NCBI GenBank assembly: GCA_016187835.1
Contig: JACPIY010000078.1
Coordinates: 1 to 43,792 of the forward strand
Direction of reading: 5' to 3'
Length of the DNA stretch: 43,792 bases
Source: Deltaproteobacteria bacterium
Lineage (GTDB): Bacteria; Desulfobacterota_D; UBA1144; Nemesobacterales; CSP1-2
The notes under the pieces are model-generated. The model saw only the letters and a list, made by a program, of their open reading frames with translations. It did not search any database and was not told the origin of the DNA. Every line of letters starts with the position of its first letter. Within the stretch, counting starts at the first letter, position 1. The translations under genes and the position numbers were made by a program. Positions 9,641 through 19,154 of this stretch are shown here, piece by piece.

Positions 9641-10260
9641 CTAACTATTGTAAAGCTCTACGGCGAGTTGAAATCTACTCCTAACTCCAAACTTTTTAAA
9701 TAGGTTTCTTAAATGAGCCTTCACCGTTTTCTCACTTATAAAGAGCTTGCCGGAGATCTGTTTATTGCTGTATCCTTTGACAACGAGCTTTGAATATCTT
9801 CTTCTCTTTGCGTGAGTTCAGGTCTTCCGAGTCTTGGTTTGGCTTTTTTTGAGGGTAGAAGCAGGGTTAAGATTCTCGTTATAACATCTACTTCAGCCCA
9901 AAACTTATTTTTACGTACAGTCCTTATTGCCTGAATAAGCTGCTCCCGGTCTGAGGCGTCCGTTAAGCATCCCTGAACGCCCAAAGACATCGCCTCTGTT
10001 ATTAATTTTTCATTCAGAGTATGGAGAAGCAGTATTACCTTTGTTCCTATGTTCGTTCTCCCTATTGATTCCAGGACTTCATTTATGTTTAGACCAGGCA
10101 TGGTTGCATCAACAATTAAAACATCAGGCATCTTTTTATGTATGAGCGGAATAATCTCTAGAGGAACCGAAGCCTTGGCTACAACCCGTAACTTGCTTTC
10201 GGATTCTAGCATTTGTTGAATCCCTTCACGAACAAAAACCGATGAGGTCGCAAGCATCAA
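9641..10260 (-). pseudogene. NarL/LuxR-type response regulator, frameshifted in the HTH domain
   Basis: Receiver with ISLMLATSSVFVREGIQQML, phosphoacceptor region VLIVDATMPGLN, then LTQREEDI at the HTH start. The frame is lost at about 9787-9795; one inserted base restores VVKGYSNKQISGKLFISEKT and a stop at 9641, giving 207 codons. As with the 8615 regulator, the acidic pair of the receiver is missing (LATSS), marking an atypical receiver. The listed start is a TTG at 10260. The frame is open further upstream and runs without interruption back to the TAA ending the REC-PAS gene, so it may once have been the C-terminal part of that protein. Confidence 0.83.
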
Positions 10261-10341
10261 ACTAATTGGGTCATTGTCGCCTTTTTGAGTGCTCGATTCA
10301 ATTCTCCCGGTTTTTAGTATCTCCGCCTCAAATCGCTTTCT

Positions 10342-11107
10342 TTACGTAATATCGCGGAAAACCAGAACCACACCGGCGATGTTTGCATCGAAATCCCTTA
10401 TAGGGGAGGCGCTAATATCAACAGGGATCTCCGTTCTATCTTTAGCAATAACTATAGTATGATTTGGGAGATTAACAGTGGCACCATCCTCAACTATCCT
10501 CTTTATAGAATTCTTAGCCATATCAATTTTTTGTTCATTTATGATGTTGAATACCTTGGTCAAATTTTTACCTAAAGCATCTTCCTGTTTCCATCCAGCA
10601 GCAGCTTCCGCATTGGGATTCATAAATGTTATCAATCCTTTGGTATCTGTAACAATCACATTATCGTTTATGCTTTTAAGCGCTTTAGCAAACCAATTTT
10701 GCTTCTCCTTTAGTTTTCTTTCCGCTTTATGTTTATGGAGGGCTATCTCAATAACCGACCGTAGCGCTCTTACTTCAAAGGGTTTAAGTATGTATCCGAA
10801 TGGCTCCGTCACCTTTGCGCGCTCCAGTGTGCTGTCATCTGAACAGGCAGTAAGATAGACGACCGGAATATTGAAACGATTATAGATTTGCTCCGCAGCC
10901 TCAACACCATCCATCCCACCCTTTAACACAATATCCATAAGCACCAAACCCGGATAAAGTTCTTTCGCTTTTTTTGATAGCCTCCTCTCCGGTAGAAACA
11001 ATGGCAGGAACGGCATAGCCCAATCTTTTCAATCTGCTTTCTATATTCTTTGCTACTATGCTTTCATCTTCAACAACCAGGATCTTAGTCAGTCGTCCTT
11101 TGTCCAT
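10342..11107 (-). pseudogene. REC-PAS signalling protein, frameshift in the receiver
   Basis: Receiver: VVEDESIVA acidic pocket, LVLMDIVLKG phosphoacceptor Asp, YLTACSD threonine and ILKPF lysine; then a PAS domain (ALKSINDNVIVTDTKGLITF ... VVLVFRDIT). The frame breaks in an A7 run (10975-10969); with six A it reads EEAIKKAKELYPG and the gene has 255 codons. The PAS ends at DIT followed by TAA at 10344-10342, where homologues read DIT-E/Q/K-RKRFE. The same frame indeed continues RKRFEAEILKTGRIESS into the NarL-like sequence below. It lies downstream of the multi-sensor kinase, probably its output partner. Confidence 0.83.
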
Positions 11108-11150
11108 TGCTTTTTATTACTAATATTTATTTTCTCCCGTCTTCTTGTCC

Positions 11151-11174
11151 CTAGCGGAGGGCTTTAGCCCTCCA
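11151..11174. repeat. Palindromic repeat, GTAGCGGAGG family
   Basis: CTAGCGGAGGGCTTTAGCCC continuing TCCA; stem GGAGGGCT/AGCCCTCC. Related copies lie at 13681-13704, 18036-18060 (variant stem) and 18096-18120. Confidence 0.7.
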
Positions 11175-11214
11175 TTTTCCTGTCATTCCCGCAGGCATTA
11201 AGTGGGGATTTACT

Positions 11215-11242
11215 GTAGAGACGCATTGCTATGCGTCTCTAC
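11215..11242. repeat. Palindromic repeat, GTAGAGACGC family
   Basis: GTAGAGACGCAT, TGCT loop, ATGCGTCTCTAC: a perfect 12-bp stem. Same outer arms as the palindromes at 15981-16010 and 22962-22991, with a different centre. Confidence 0.8.
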
Positions 11243-11282
11243 TTCATAGCTCGAACTCAAGTTATTTACAACTTACCACCGA

Positions 11283-13595
11283 CTACTGACTAAATACTAT
11301 CCTAAAAGCTGTTCCACGGCTTCCACGAAATCTGATATTACCCTGGAGTTGTTTTATTAAGCCATCTACTAGTTGCAGGCCCAAAGATTCAGTTTTTCTA
11401 AGATCAAAATTTTTCGGGAAACCGATACCGTTATCCCTGATAATAAGAGTGTACCGACAACCCGCAGATTCATCTCGGCCATTACTATTCGATCTAAGAC
11501 CAATGAGGATTTCGCCTTTCCTCCCATTCGGAAAGGCATGTTTCAGAGAATTTGAAACAAGCTCATTTATAATCAAACCACATGTAATTGCCGTATCAAC
11601 ATCCAATAAAACATTGTCAACGCTTACCCTCAAGCTAATGGCATTCGTCACTCCGTATGATTGAAACAAATAATCTCCCAGGGTTCTCATGTATTCAGCA
11701 AAGTCAATCTTAGACAGGTCCCAGGATTAATACAACTGTTCATGTATCAGTGCCATTGATTTAACGCGGTTTTGAGTTTCATGAAGGATATTGGCAGCGC
11801 GCTTATCCTTGAAATACTCGGTTTGAAGGTCGAAGAGGCTTAAGATGACCTGCAAGTTGTTCTTGAACCGATGTTGAATTTCCTTTAGAAGCACTTCTTT
11901 CTCTTTGAGTGATATTTTGATTTGTTCCTCCGCAAGCTTACGCTTGGTAATGTCCTCACAAACAATAAGAATAACCGTATTACCATCAACATTACGCACC
12001 GCACGTGCGGATTCCCCAACCCAGAGTACACTCCCGTCCTTGCAGACTTTGCGAAATTCCGAATAGGTAATTTGCCAAGGATTTCTTAAACATACAGAGA
12101 GTTGCTCTAATGCTGCTTTTTTGTCTTCCTCATGTAAAACGTTAAACACCGACCGCCCAATCAGTTCGCCAGCGGAGTAACCTAGATGTTCTATTCCAAA
12201 ACGGTTGACCGAGAGAATTTTTCCCTCAGTATCCACAGTGAAGTACATTGACGGGTTATCTTCGTAGAGAGCACGATAACGTTCCTCACTTTCTCTCAGC
12301 GCCTCGGCATGCTTTGCATTATCAATAGCTGTCTCTATTTGCTGAGCTATAATTTCAAGCAGCTTTAATTCCTCCTCATTAAATGCATTCTTCTCGAAGG
12401 AATTTATATTTACACACCCTACAGTCTTGACTCCAAGGCGAATAGGCATAGAAAGGTAGCTTTTTATTCCCGCCTCTCTTCCGGCAGGGCCGATAATCGT
12501 ATCCTGGTCAACATCCGGACAGTATACGGGTTTCCCATCCATAATCGTCTTCCATGTAAAGCCATTCGGATAGGAAATTTTTCTCACCCGCTCGGTAAAC
12601 CAATCGGGGTAGCATCTGTAAGCCTTGAGAACTGCTTCTTTACCCTCGACTAGAAAAATCGAGACGTTGTCCAAACCATTAATATTCTGACTCATCGCAT
12701 TAACGGCGTTTTCCAGAACCTCTTGTAAATTAATTGACCGATGGACATTCCTGGTCACACTACTAATTATTCTCTCGTAACGATTCTTTTTGGATAACTG
12801 CTTAAGACTTTCCCTAAGTGCCTCCTCAGCTCGTTTACGCTCGGTGATTTCCGCCCACAAGTTTTGGTTGGATTTTATCAGTTCTCCAGTTCGTTCCTCA
12901 ACCTTTATTTCCAACTCATCATGCGCATTACGCAGCACCTCATCCACCTGTTTTCGTAGTGTAATATCCAGCATAGCCACTCTAAAATAGCTGAAATTCC
13001 CCTCGCTATCGGTTGTGTGCGACGATGAACTATCAAATATCGCTATACCTTCAAGTTGTGCATAAAATGGCTTACCATCCTTTCTTAAAACTTTAAGCTC
13101 GCAAGCCTGTCTAGTGGCAGTTTCAAGAAGTCGTTTTCGAAATGAATAAAACGAATCTTGATTTTCACCGACTACATACTGAGAAAACGGTTTCTTTGTC
13201 AGATATGTTCTTTCTATCCCCAGCATGGCAGCACCAGTAAGATTTATTTCCAGAATGATACCCTTCTTATCTAAAGTGAAATACCCGACGGGAGCAAAAT
13301 CATATAAGTCCGAGTAGTTACAGCGTGAATCTTCAAGTTCTGATTGTGCCCTTCGAAGCTCCTCGTTCTGCATCTCAAGCTCAATTTGATGCACGCGAAG
13401 TTCATGGATGAGGCCCTTAATATTAGTCTTCGCTTGCTCATTTTCCGGGGAATTCGGAGTATAGCGGGAGGTTTCATCGGGTTCACCTTTTTCAGATTTC
13501 CCTGCCAATAATTTCTCAGTACGCTTTCGGAGATTTTCTTGAGCCTTAGCTGAATGACGATGTTTTTTATTTTCGGATTGATTTTTCTTTTTCAT
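11283..13595 (-). pseudogene. PAS-GAF-PAS histidine kinase (HisKA_2 type) interrupted by one in-frame TAA
   Basis: A cytoplasmic multi-sensor kinase without membrane segments. Order: Lys-rich N terminus, coiled coil (IHELRVHQIELEMQNEELRR), PAS at about 85-210, coiled coil, GAF at about 275-425, PAS at about 430-550, HisKA_2 with phosphoacceptor EIQHRFKNNLQVI, then HATPase with NELVSNSLKHAF (N box) and IRDNGIGFPKN. At 11729-11727 a TAA follows HEQLY; the frame continues SWDLSKIDFAEY without any shift. Homologues have Gln here (LYQS), so CAA to TAA is the simplest reading. The stop removes the ATP-binding domain, so no active kinase is made unless the codon is read through or is an error. Confidence 0.88.
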
Positions 13596-13680
13596 TTTTA
13601 TTTATCTCCGAAAACAGTGACTCTTGTATAACTCTTAAGGAAAGCTGAAGGCTCCCGCTCGGCATGGCTACAACGTAAAT

Positions 13681-13704
13681 GTAGCGGAGGACTTTAGTCC
13701 TCCA
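13681..13704. repeat. Palindromic repeat, GTAGCGGAGG family
   Basis: GTAGCGGAGGACTTTAGTCC then TCCA; perfect GGAGGACT/AGTCCTCC stem. It lies between the CheB-CheR gene and the kinase gene, separating two genes that would otherwise be contiguous. Confidence 0.75.
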
Positions 13705-13729
13705 TTCACTCGCTTCCTCTATCTCCCCC

Positions 13730-15781
13730 CTATCTGCTCTTGTTTTTTTTTTTAATATCTTCCGGTTGTTTCACATCCTCAAACAGCACCGTCATTAGAC
13801 TGTCCTTATGAATGGGAGAGTGAAGCGGTTTAATCGCAAGATTTATCAATTGGTAAATACCGTTGCTTTTTACCCGAACTTCTTTTACTGCTACATCAGA
13901 ATTCTGAGACATACACTTGCGTATGGCAGACTGGAGATGATTTTTTAGACCCTCGCGCGCCATCTCTAAAACATTCATCCTGGCTTCTCCGGAAGCAGGC
14001 TCCAAATATTTGCCTGTGCGCCCGTTGACGTAAAGTATGTCGAATTTCTGATTTATGATTACACAAGGCGGCGCGTAGTTGTCCAATAAAATTTGTTCTA
14101 CAAAATCCGAGATTTTTAAAAACCTATCCTTATCTCCCATATCAACCCGGTCGGCTTCTGCAATTCCCTCATCATGAGAAACGGTGGAAATGCCCATCAT
14201 AGGATAGGCAGATGATATTAGATCCTTACGTTTAAAAAATTTCCATTTTTTATCAAATATGGTAAACAAATCAATGAATCCGCCAATCGTTTCTGAAGAG
14301 CCCAGAAAGAGGATGCCCTCCGGCTTTAGGGTATAATGAAAGAGAGGTATAATTTTCTTTTGAAGCTCCGCATCGAGATAAATCAGTAGATTGCGGCAGC
14401 TTGTCATATCCAACTTTGAAAAAGGCGAGTCCTTAATGACGTTTTGGGGGGCAAAGACGATCATTTCACGAATCTTTTTACTGATATGATATTTGTTTCC
14501 TTGTTTGGTAAAAAAATGCTTAAGGCGCTGAGGGGACACGTTTACGGCTATGCTTTCGGGATAAATTCCCGCTCTTGCCACCTCGATTGCATCTACGTCA
14601 ATATCGGTAGCAAAAATTTGAACCTTAAGGTCTAATTATTTCTCACGCATGTACTCAGTTAGAATCATGGCTATTGAATAGGCTTCTTCTCCAGTAGAAC
14701 ATCCAACGACCCAGATACGAATAGAATCATCAGCCGACTTTCCCTTAAATAGGTGTGGGCATATCTTAGTTTTAAGCACATCGAAGGCTTCTCCGTCCCT
14801 GAAAAAATTAGTGACGCCGATTAATAGTTCTTTAAAAAGGACATCAAGTTCACTACGGTTCGCCTGAAGGAAGCGGACATAATCCGATATTTTGTCAATT
14901 TGCTGAACGCTCATTCGCCTTTCAATTCTCCGCATAATGGTATTCTTCTTATAAAGGGAAAAATCGTATCCGGTGTGACTGCGAAGCAGTATGAATATCT
15001 TTTGTAATGAGTCTGGGATCTTTTGAGCAACGTCGGCGTCCCCTTTTGCATCCCGAACCTGACAGTATTTAACGTATCCAATGAGCAGATCGGGCATTTT
15101 GTCGGGGGGCAGGATGTAATCCACCATCCCCGTATCAATAGCGCTTCGCGGCATACCCTCATATTTTGCAGAAGCGAGATCTTGAACCATGACCATACCG
15201 CCATTACACTTGACTGCCTTTAAGCCTATGGTGCCATCTGTTCCTGCCCCGGAAAGGATAATGCAAATCGCCCTTTCACCCTGGTCCTCCGCTAAAGCTC
15301 TCAAAAAATAATCAATTGGATGTCTCTGACCTCGAGGCGCAACCGGTTCGATCAGTTGTAAACGCCCGTGTAAGATGGCTAGATCATTATTCGGAGGAAT
15401 GATAACATAAATACAATTTGGCTCAACCGGCAGGCCATCTTTAGCTTCAACAACCTCCATTTTTGTACATCTTTTTATGAGCTCCACCATAATGCTTTTA
15501 TGAGTCGGGGCGAGATGAGGAACAAGGATAAACGCTATTCCACTATCTGAGGGCATGTTTCTAAAAAACTGCTCAAACCCCTCGAGAGCCCCTGCTGAGG
15601 CGCGCATGCCTGCTATATGGAAGGAATTATCACTCTTTTTGGAGCGTGAAGCCGTTTTTGTCTTTGTATCAGGATTCTTTTGGTTGAATCGTTTTAATAG
15701 ACTTTTCTTTAGAATTACTAATCGGTTTCTTCTTAGAACCAGTTTCCTTTTTCTTTTTTCCCATGATTTCTTTCTTTTCAT
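13730..15781 (-). pseudogene. CheB-CheR fusion protein with C-terminal PAS, interrupted by one in-frame TAA
   Basis: CheB methylesterase (ASAG nucleophile loop, HLAPTHKS histidine, LSGAGTDGTIG aspartate), then CheR methyltransferase (IMRRIERRM, LLIGVTNFFRD, VVGCSTGEEAYS SAM loop, RNLLIY), then a PAS-like domain. At 14638-14636 a TAA follows EYMREK; the frame continues LDLKVQIFATDIDVDAIEVA, the expected CheR sequence. The CheB elbow reads GMRASAGA rather than the usual G-x-GASAGG, another sign of decay. The N-terminal 40 residues may be out of frame: a second ATG 17 bases inside (at 15764) reads MGKKKKETGSKKKP, more typical for the family, then would need a shift near 15670. Such fusions usually work with a HisKA_2 kinase, here the next gene. 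Confidence 0.85.
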
Positions 15782-15980
15782 ATCTCAGAATTGATAGGAA
15801 AAGTCCTCTTGCCCCATCTTATTTTTACTATCCGTTATATAACTAATATTTTGTCAATATATCAGGATCATAGCTGGATCATAGCTTATAAAACCATTTG
15901 GCTAATTGTAGGGGCATTCAATAGAACGTTTCTACAATAAACAGATAGGCACCTTGGGGAATACTTGTTGGTGGGTTCGT

Positions 15981-16010
15981 TGTAGAGACGCAAAATTTTG
16001 CGTCTCTACA
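15981..16010. repeat. Perfect 30-bp palindrome, GTAGAGACGC family
   Basis: TGTAGAGACGCAAAA followed by its exact reverse complement. An identical 30-bp copy lies inside the transposase gene at 22962-22991. It stands in the 403-base gap between cheBR and nadB, which also holds a weaker GTAGGGGC-like stretch at about 15908. Confidence 0.9.
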
Positions 16011-16078
16011 ATAATATGCCTACCCAGTGGGAATTTAAGCAGCAATCCAATTGTCCCCCCATCCTATTCTTTATTTCC

Positions 16079-16103
16079 ATCTGATGCGAACTGCGCATCA
16101 GAT
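16079..16103. promoter_or_regulatory. Inverted repeat upstream of nadB, possible operator
   Basis: ATCTGATGCG, five bases, CGCATCAGAT: a perfect 10-bp inverted repeat ending 82 bases before the nadB start. It does not match the interspersed palindromes of the window. It could be an operator for a NAD-responsive regulator or simply a hairpin; I see no second copy before nadC. Confidence 0.3.
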
Positions 16104-16184
16104 ACTACAACCAATTTGACAGCCTTCTACAATTTAGATTATTTTAATTAGGAACTGCAATTAAAAATTCCCGATCTAAAGTTT

Positions 16185-17789
16185 ATGTATGACACACATC
16201 TAAAACAAAAGGATCAATTCCATTCCGATTTCTTAGTGATAGGAAGTGGGCTTGCAGGGCTTTATGCCGCTCTTTATGCCTCAAAGTTTGGAAAAGTAGC
16301 CATCCTGACAAAATCCACACTGGAAGAAAGCAATTCTTACTGGGCACAGGGAGGCATTGCTGCGGCCATAGATCCTGAGGACTCTCCTCTTTTTCATCTC
16401 GAAGATACAATCAAGGCGGGAAGAGGGATATGCAACAACGAAGCCGTAGAGATACTTGTGAAAGAAGGTAAAGACAGAGTAACGGACTTAATCGCTCTCG
16501 GAATGAAGTTTGATTCTAGCGAAAAGGGACTGGAGCTCGGTCTCGAAGGAGGACACACTAAAAGGCGGGTTCTTCACGCAGGAGGGAGCTCCACAGGAAA
16601 AGAAATGGTGCGGTTTCTTATCTCCTCCGTCAAAGCAAATTCAAATATCTCTATATTCGAAAATGCTACCGTTTCTCGACTTGTTTCGGATGGAAAAAGG
16701 TGTTTTGGTGCTCTTGTTTTTAAGGAAAACCTCTACGAGCAAATGGCTTTTCTATCTAAATCCACTGTGCTAGCCGCAGGTGGGGCTTCGGGAATTTATG
16801 TGAGAACTACAAACCCCCCGGGTGCTGTAGGGGAAGGAATCGCCCTTGCCTATAGAGCGGGAGCGGAAGTTACAGATATGGAGTTTATTCAGTTCCATCC
16901 CACGGCTCTCTATATAGAAGGTAGAGAAAGCTTTCTAATTAGCGAAGCCGTGAGAGGTGAAGGTGCTTTTCTCCTAAACCACTCAGGCAAGAGGTTTATG
17001 CTCGATTACCATGAGCTTGCCGAGCTTGCCCCAAGAGACGTTGTTTCGCGGGCAATATTCAATGAAATGAAAAAATCTTGCGAAAACTACGTCTTATTAA
17101 CCTTAAAACACCTGGATGCAGATTTTGTGAAAAAGAGATTTTCTAACATATACAACGCATGCTTAAAGTACGGGATTGATATAACGAAAGATTTTGTGCC
17201 CGTCTCCCCAGCAGCTCACTATACAATAGGCGGGGTTAAAACAGGACTCATGGCCGAAACAAATGTAAAGTGGCTTTTTGCATGCGGGGAAGTTGCGTGG
17301 ACCGGGGTTCACGGGGCAAACAGACTTGCAAGCAACTCGCTTCTTGAGTGCATAGTGTTTGCAAAAAGAGCAGTAGATGGAGCCATAGAAAGCGATGGAG
17401 AGGTATGTAAGCCGGAAAACTCTGTGGAAGTCACCCCTGATTTAGTGCTTTCTTCTCCTTCTTCCCAAAAAGAGCTCTTTTTTAAGCTTAAAACCACAAC
17501 CTCTCAGTTAATGACTGAATATGTAGGAATCGTTAGAAATAAAAAGGGACTCAAAAAAGCGCTCAGAGAACTCGAAAAAATCTCAGCATCTGTGAACGAA
17601 CTCTCAGGCTATTACAGACTGAAATTACAAAACATGATTGAGGTCTCTTCCCTCATTGCTAAGTCCGCTCTTCTTAGAGAGGAGTCAAGAGGAGCACACA
17701 TTAGAGAGGACTTTCCAAACGAAGACCCCAGGTGGAAAGCCCATATCGTATGGAAGGAGAATTCAAAGCCTTTGGTTGTTAGGGTCTAA
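16185..17789 (+). CDS. nadB: L-aspartate oxidase NadB
   Basis: FAD enzyme that oxidises L-aspartate to iminoaspartate, the first step of de novo NAD synthesis. It has 534 residues, full length. The Rossmann loop VIGSGLAGLYAALYAS lies near residues 18-33, then SYWAQGGIAAA, the substrate-channel HPTALY, RGEGAFLLN, APRDVVSRAI, the active-site AAHYTIGGVKT and NRLASNSLLE, followed by the helical C-terminal domain. The start is ATG at 16185, without a strong ribosome site. Iminoaspartate would pass to NadA, encoded 1.4 kb downstream. The gene is separated from nadC by 500 bases of repeats, so it may be its own unit. Confidence 0.97.
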   Translation: MYDTHLKQKDQFHSDFLVIGSGLAGLYAALYASKFGKVAILTKSTLEESNSYWAQGGIAAAIDPEDSPLFHLEDTIKAGRGICNNEAVEILVKEGKDRVTDLIALGMKFDSSEKGLELGLEGGHTKRRVLHAGGSSTGKEMVRFLISSVKANSNISIFENATVSRLVSDGKRCFGALVFKENLYEQMAFLSKSTVLAAGGASGIYVRTTNPPGAVGEGIALAYRAGAEVTDMEFIQFHPTALYIEGRESFLISEAVRGEGAFLLNHSGKRFMLDYHELAELAPRDVVSRAIFNEMKKSCENYVLLTLKHLDADFVKKRFSNIYNACLKYGIDITKDFVPVSPAAHYTIGGVKTGLMAETNVKWLFACGEVAWTGVHGANRLASNSLLECIVFAKRAVDGAIESDGEVCKPENSVEVTPDLVLSSPSSQKELFFKLKTTTSQLMTEYVGIVRNKKGLKKALRELEKISASVNELSGYYRLKLQNMIEVSSLIAKSALLREESRGAHIREDFPNEDPRWKAHIVWKENSKPLVVRV

Positions 17790-17899
17790 ATAAACACCTT
17801 CCTTAAATTCTAACTATCTATTCAATCGCCAATGAAGGCGAAAAATGTGGGTAGCATGAGGAGCATTTTCTGTAATTTGCAAGAACAAAATAATTCATC

Positions 17900-17951
17900 G
17901 TAGGAGCGCCATCCCTGGCGCGACTGAATCGCGGCTAGAAGCCGCTCCTAC
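17900..17951. repeat. REP-like doublet (52-bp family), copy C
   Basis: Starts GTAGGAGCGCCATCCCTGGC and ends GCCGCTCCTAC, holding two good hairpins (GCGCCATCCCTGGCGC and GCGGCTAGAAGCCGC) inside inverted GTAGGAGC/GCTCCTAC ends. It is the most symmetric of the three copies. It lies in the nadB-nadC gap, which contains only repeats. Confidence 0.85.
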
Positions 17952-18035
17952 TTTGCGGTTTCGAGTTAAAAGCTTTTTCCCTAAACCCCAAACTCCAAAC
18001 TGATTTTAGGGGTATCACAATTCTCGTTTACACAA

Positions 18036-18060
18036 TGTAGCGGAATCTTTTAGGATTCCA
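18036..18060. repeat. Palindromic repeat, GTAGCGGAA variant
   Basis: TGTAGCGGAATC, TTTTAG, GATTCCA: the same TGTAGCGGA head as the GTAGCGGAGG family but with a different stem, GGAATC/GATTCC. Confidence 0.6.
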
Positions 18061-18095
18061 CTGTTATATACTGTAGAGCCTTACAATGGAAGATT

Positions 18096-18120
18096 TGGAG
18101 GACTAAAGCCCTCCGCTACA
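18096..18120. repeat. Palindromic repeat, GTAGCGGAGG family, reverse orientation
   Basis: TGGAGGACTAAAGCCCTCCG then CTACA; the reverse complement of the 11151 and 13681 type. With 18036-18060 it forms a head-to-head pair 35 bases apart. Confidence 0.7.
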
Positions 18121-18290
18121 TTTTAAAATCTATATCGAACTCAATTTATTTAGATTTTTGAAAATTTAGATGTAAGGGGGCAAAATCTTGAATCCCTACT
18201 ATTCCCCCCGCCTTTAAAAAAATTTATCAATCCCCTACCAACACCCTTGAAATATTTAAACCAATGTTAATCTTAATATTGTAAATCAAA

Positions 18291-19136
18291 ATGAAACAAA
18301 TCAAACTAGACTGGTCTCAGGTCGAACTAATCATAGAGAACGCTCTTCAGGAAGATATAGGAAGCGGAGACATAACCACAGAACCCCTCTTTCCTGAAAA
18401 TACGAAATGCAAAGCTATTATTATGGCTAAGGAAGATGGTGTGGTAGCGGGTCTCCCGGTGGCCGAGAGAGTTTTTAGAAAACTTGACAAAAACATTCTC
18501 TGGAACGAGAAAAAAAGGGAGGGCGAAACGGTAAAACCAAAAGATATTCTTGCGGAAATCGAGGGTTCTACCAGAGCCATTCTCACCGGAGAACGCGTAG
18601 CGCTGAATTTTCTTCAGCGATTATCTGGCATTGCTACACTTACCTCGAAATTTGTAAAAGCAGTTGAAGGACTTCCAGTACGAATACTGGATACGAGAAA
18701 GACAGTACCTGGGCTCAGAATCCTGGATAAGTATGCAGTCTCGATTGGCGGAGGATACAATCACCGCTTTGGGCTTTACGACGGTGCTTTGATCAAGGAT
18801 AACCATATAAAGCTTGCCGGCGGTATTGCTCAAGCAGTAAAACTCATTCGCCAAGAAGTTAAAAGTGAATCCAAAATAGAGGTTGAAACATCTACACTCG
18901 TAGAGGTTAAAGAGGCTATTGAGACTGGTGTTGATATAATAATGCTCGACAATATGCCGACTGAAATTATGTCAGAAGCTGTAAAGTTGATTAACGGCAA
19001 AGCACTCACCGAAGCCTCCGGGGGCATAACTCTGGATAACGTACGCAGGGTTGCTAAAACCGGTGTTGATTTCATATCCATAGGTGCGCTCACCCATTCG
19101 TGTCGTGCTTTAGACATAGGACTATATATGTTATAG
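18291..19136 (+). CDS. nadC: Nicotinate-nucleotide pyrophosphorylase (quinolinate phosphoribosyltransferase) NadC
   Basis: Converts quinolinate and PRPP to nicotinate mononucleotide, releasing CO2. It has 281 residues, standard length. Visible are ALQEDIGSGDITTE at the N terminus, the GERVALNFLQRLSGIAT helix, RKTVPGLRILDKYAV with the substrate-binding Arg-Lys, GGGYNHRFGLYDGALIKDNHI with the PRPP/quinolinate site, IEVETST, DIIMLDNM and the C-terminal EASGGI and DFISIGALTHS barrel strands. It is 18 bases upstream of nadA, so the two are one operon. Confidence 0.97.
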   Translation: MKQIKLDWSQVELIIENALQEDIGSGDITTEPLFPENTKCKAIIMAKEDGVVAGLPVAERVFRKLDKNILWNEKKREGETVKPKDILAEIEGSTRAILTGERVALNFLQRLSGIATLTSKFVKAVEGLPVRILDTRKTVPGLRILDKYAVSIGGGYNHRFGLYDGALIKDNHIKLAGGIAQAVKLIRQEVKSESKIEVETSTLVEVKEAIETGVDIIMLDNMPTEIMSEAVKLINGKALTEASGGITLDNVRRVAKTGVDFISIGALTHSCRALDIGLYML

Positions 19137-19154
19137 TTATCAACAACTAGGCAG

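Noticed and set aside
15954-16151. Plus-strand ORF of 65 codons upstream of nadB
   Set aside because: It reads straight through the 30-bp palindrome and an inverted repeat, has no ribosome site and no protein character.
3600-18130. CRISPR array
   Set aside because: Repeats are few, palindromic, irregularly spaced by kilobases and of several families; no cas genes.
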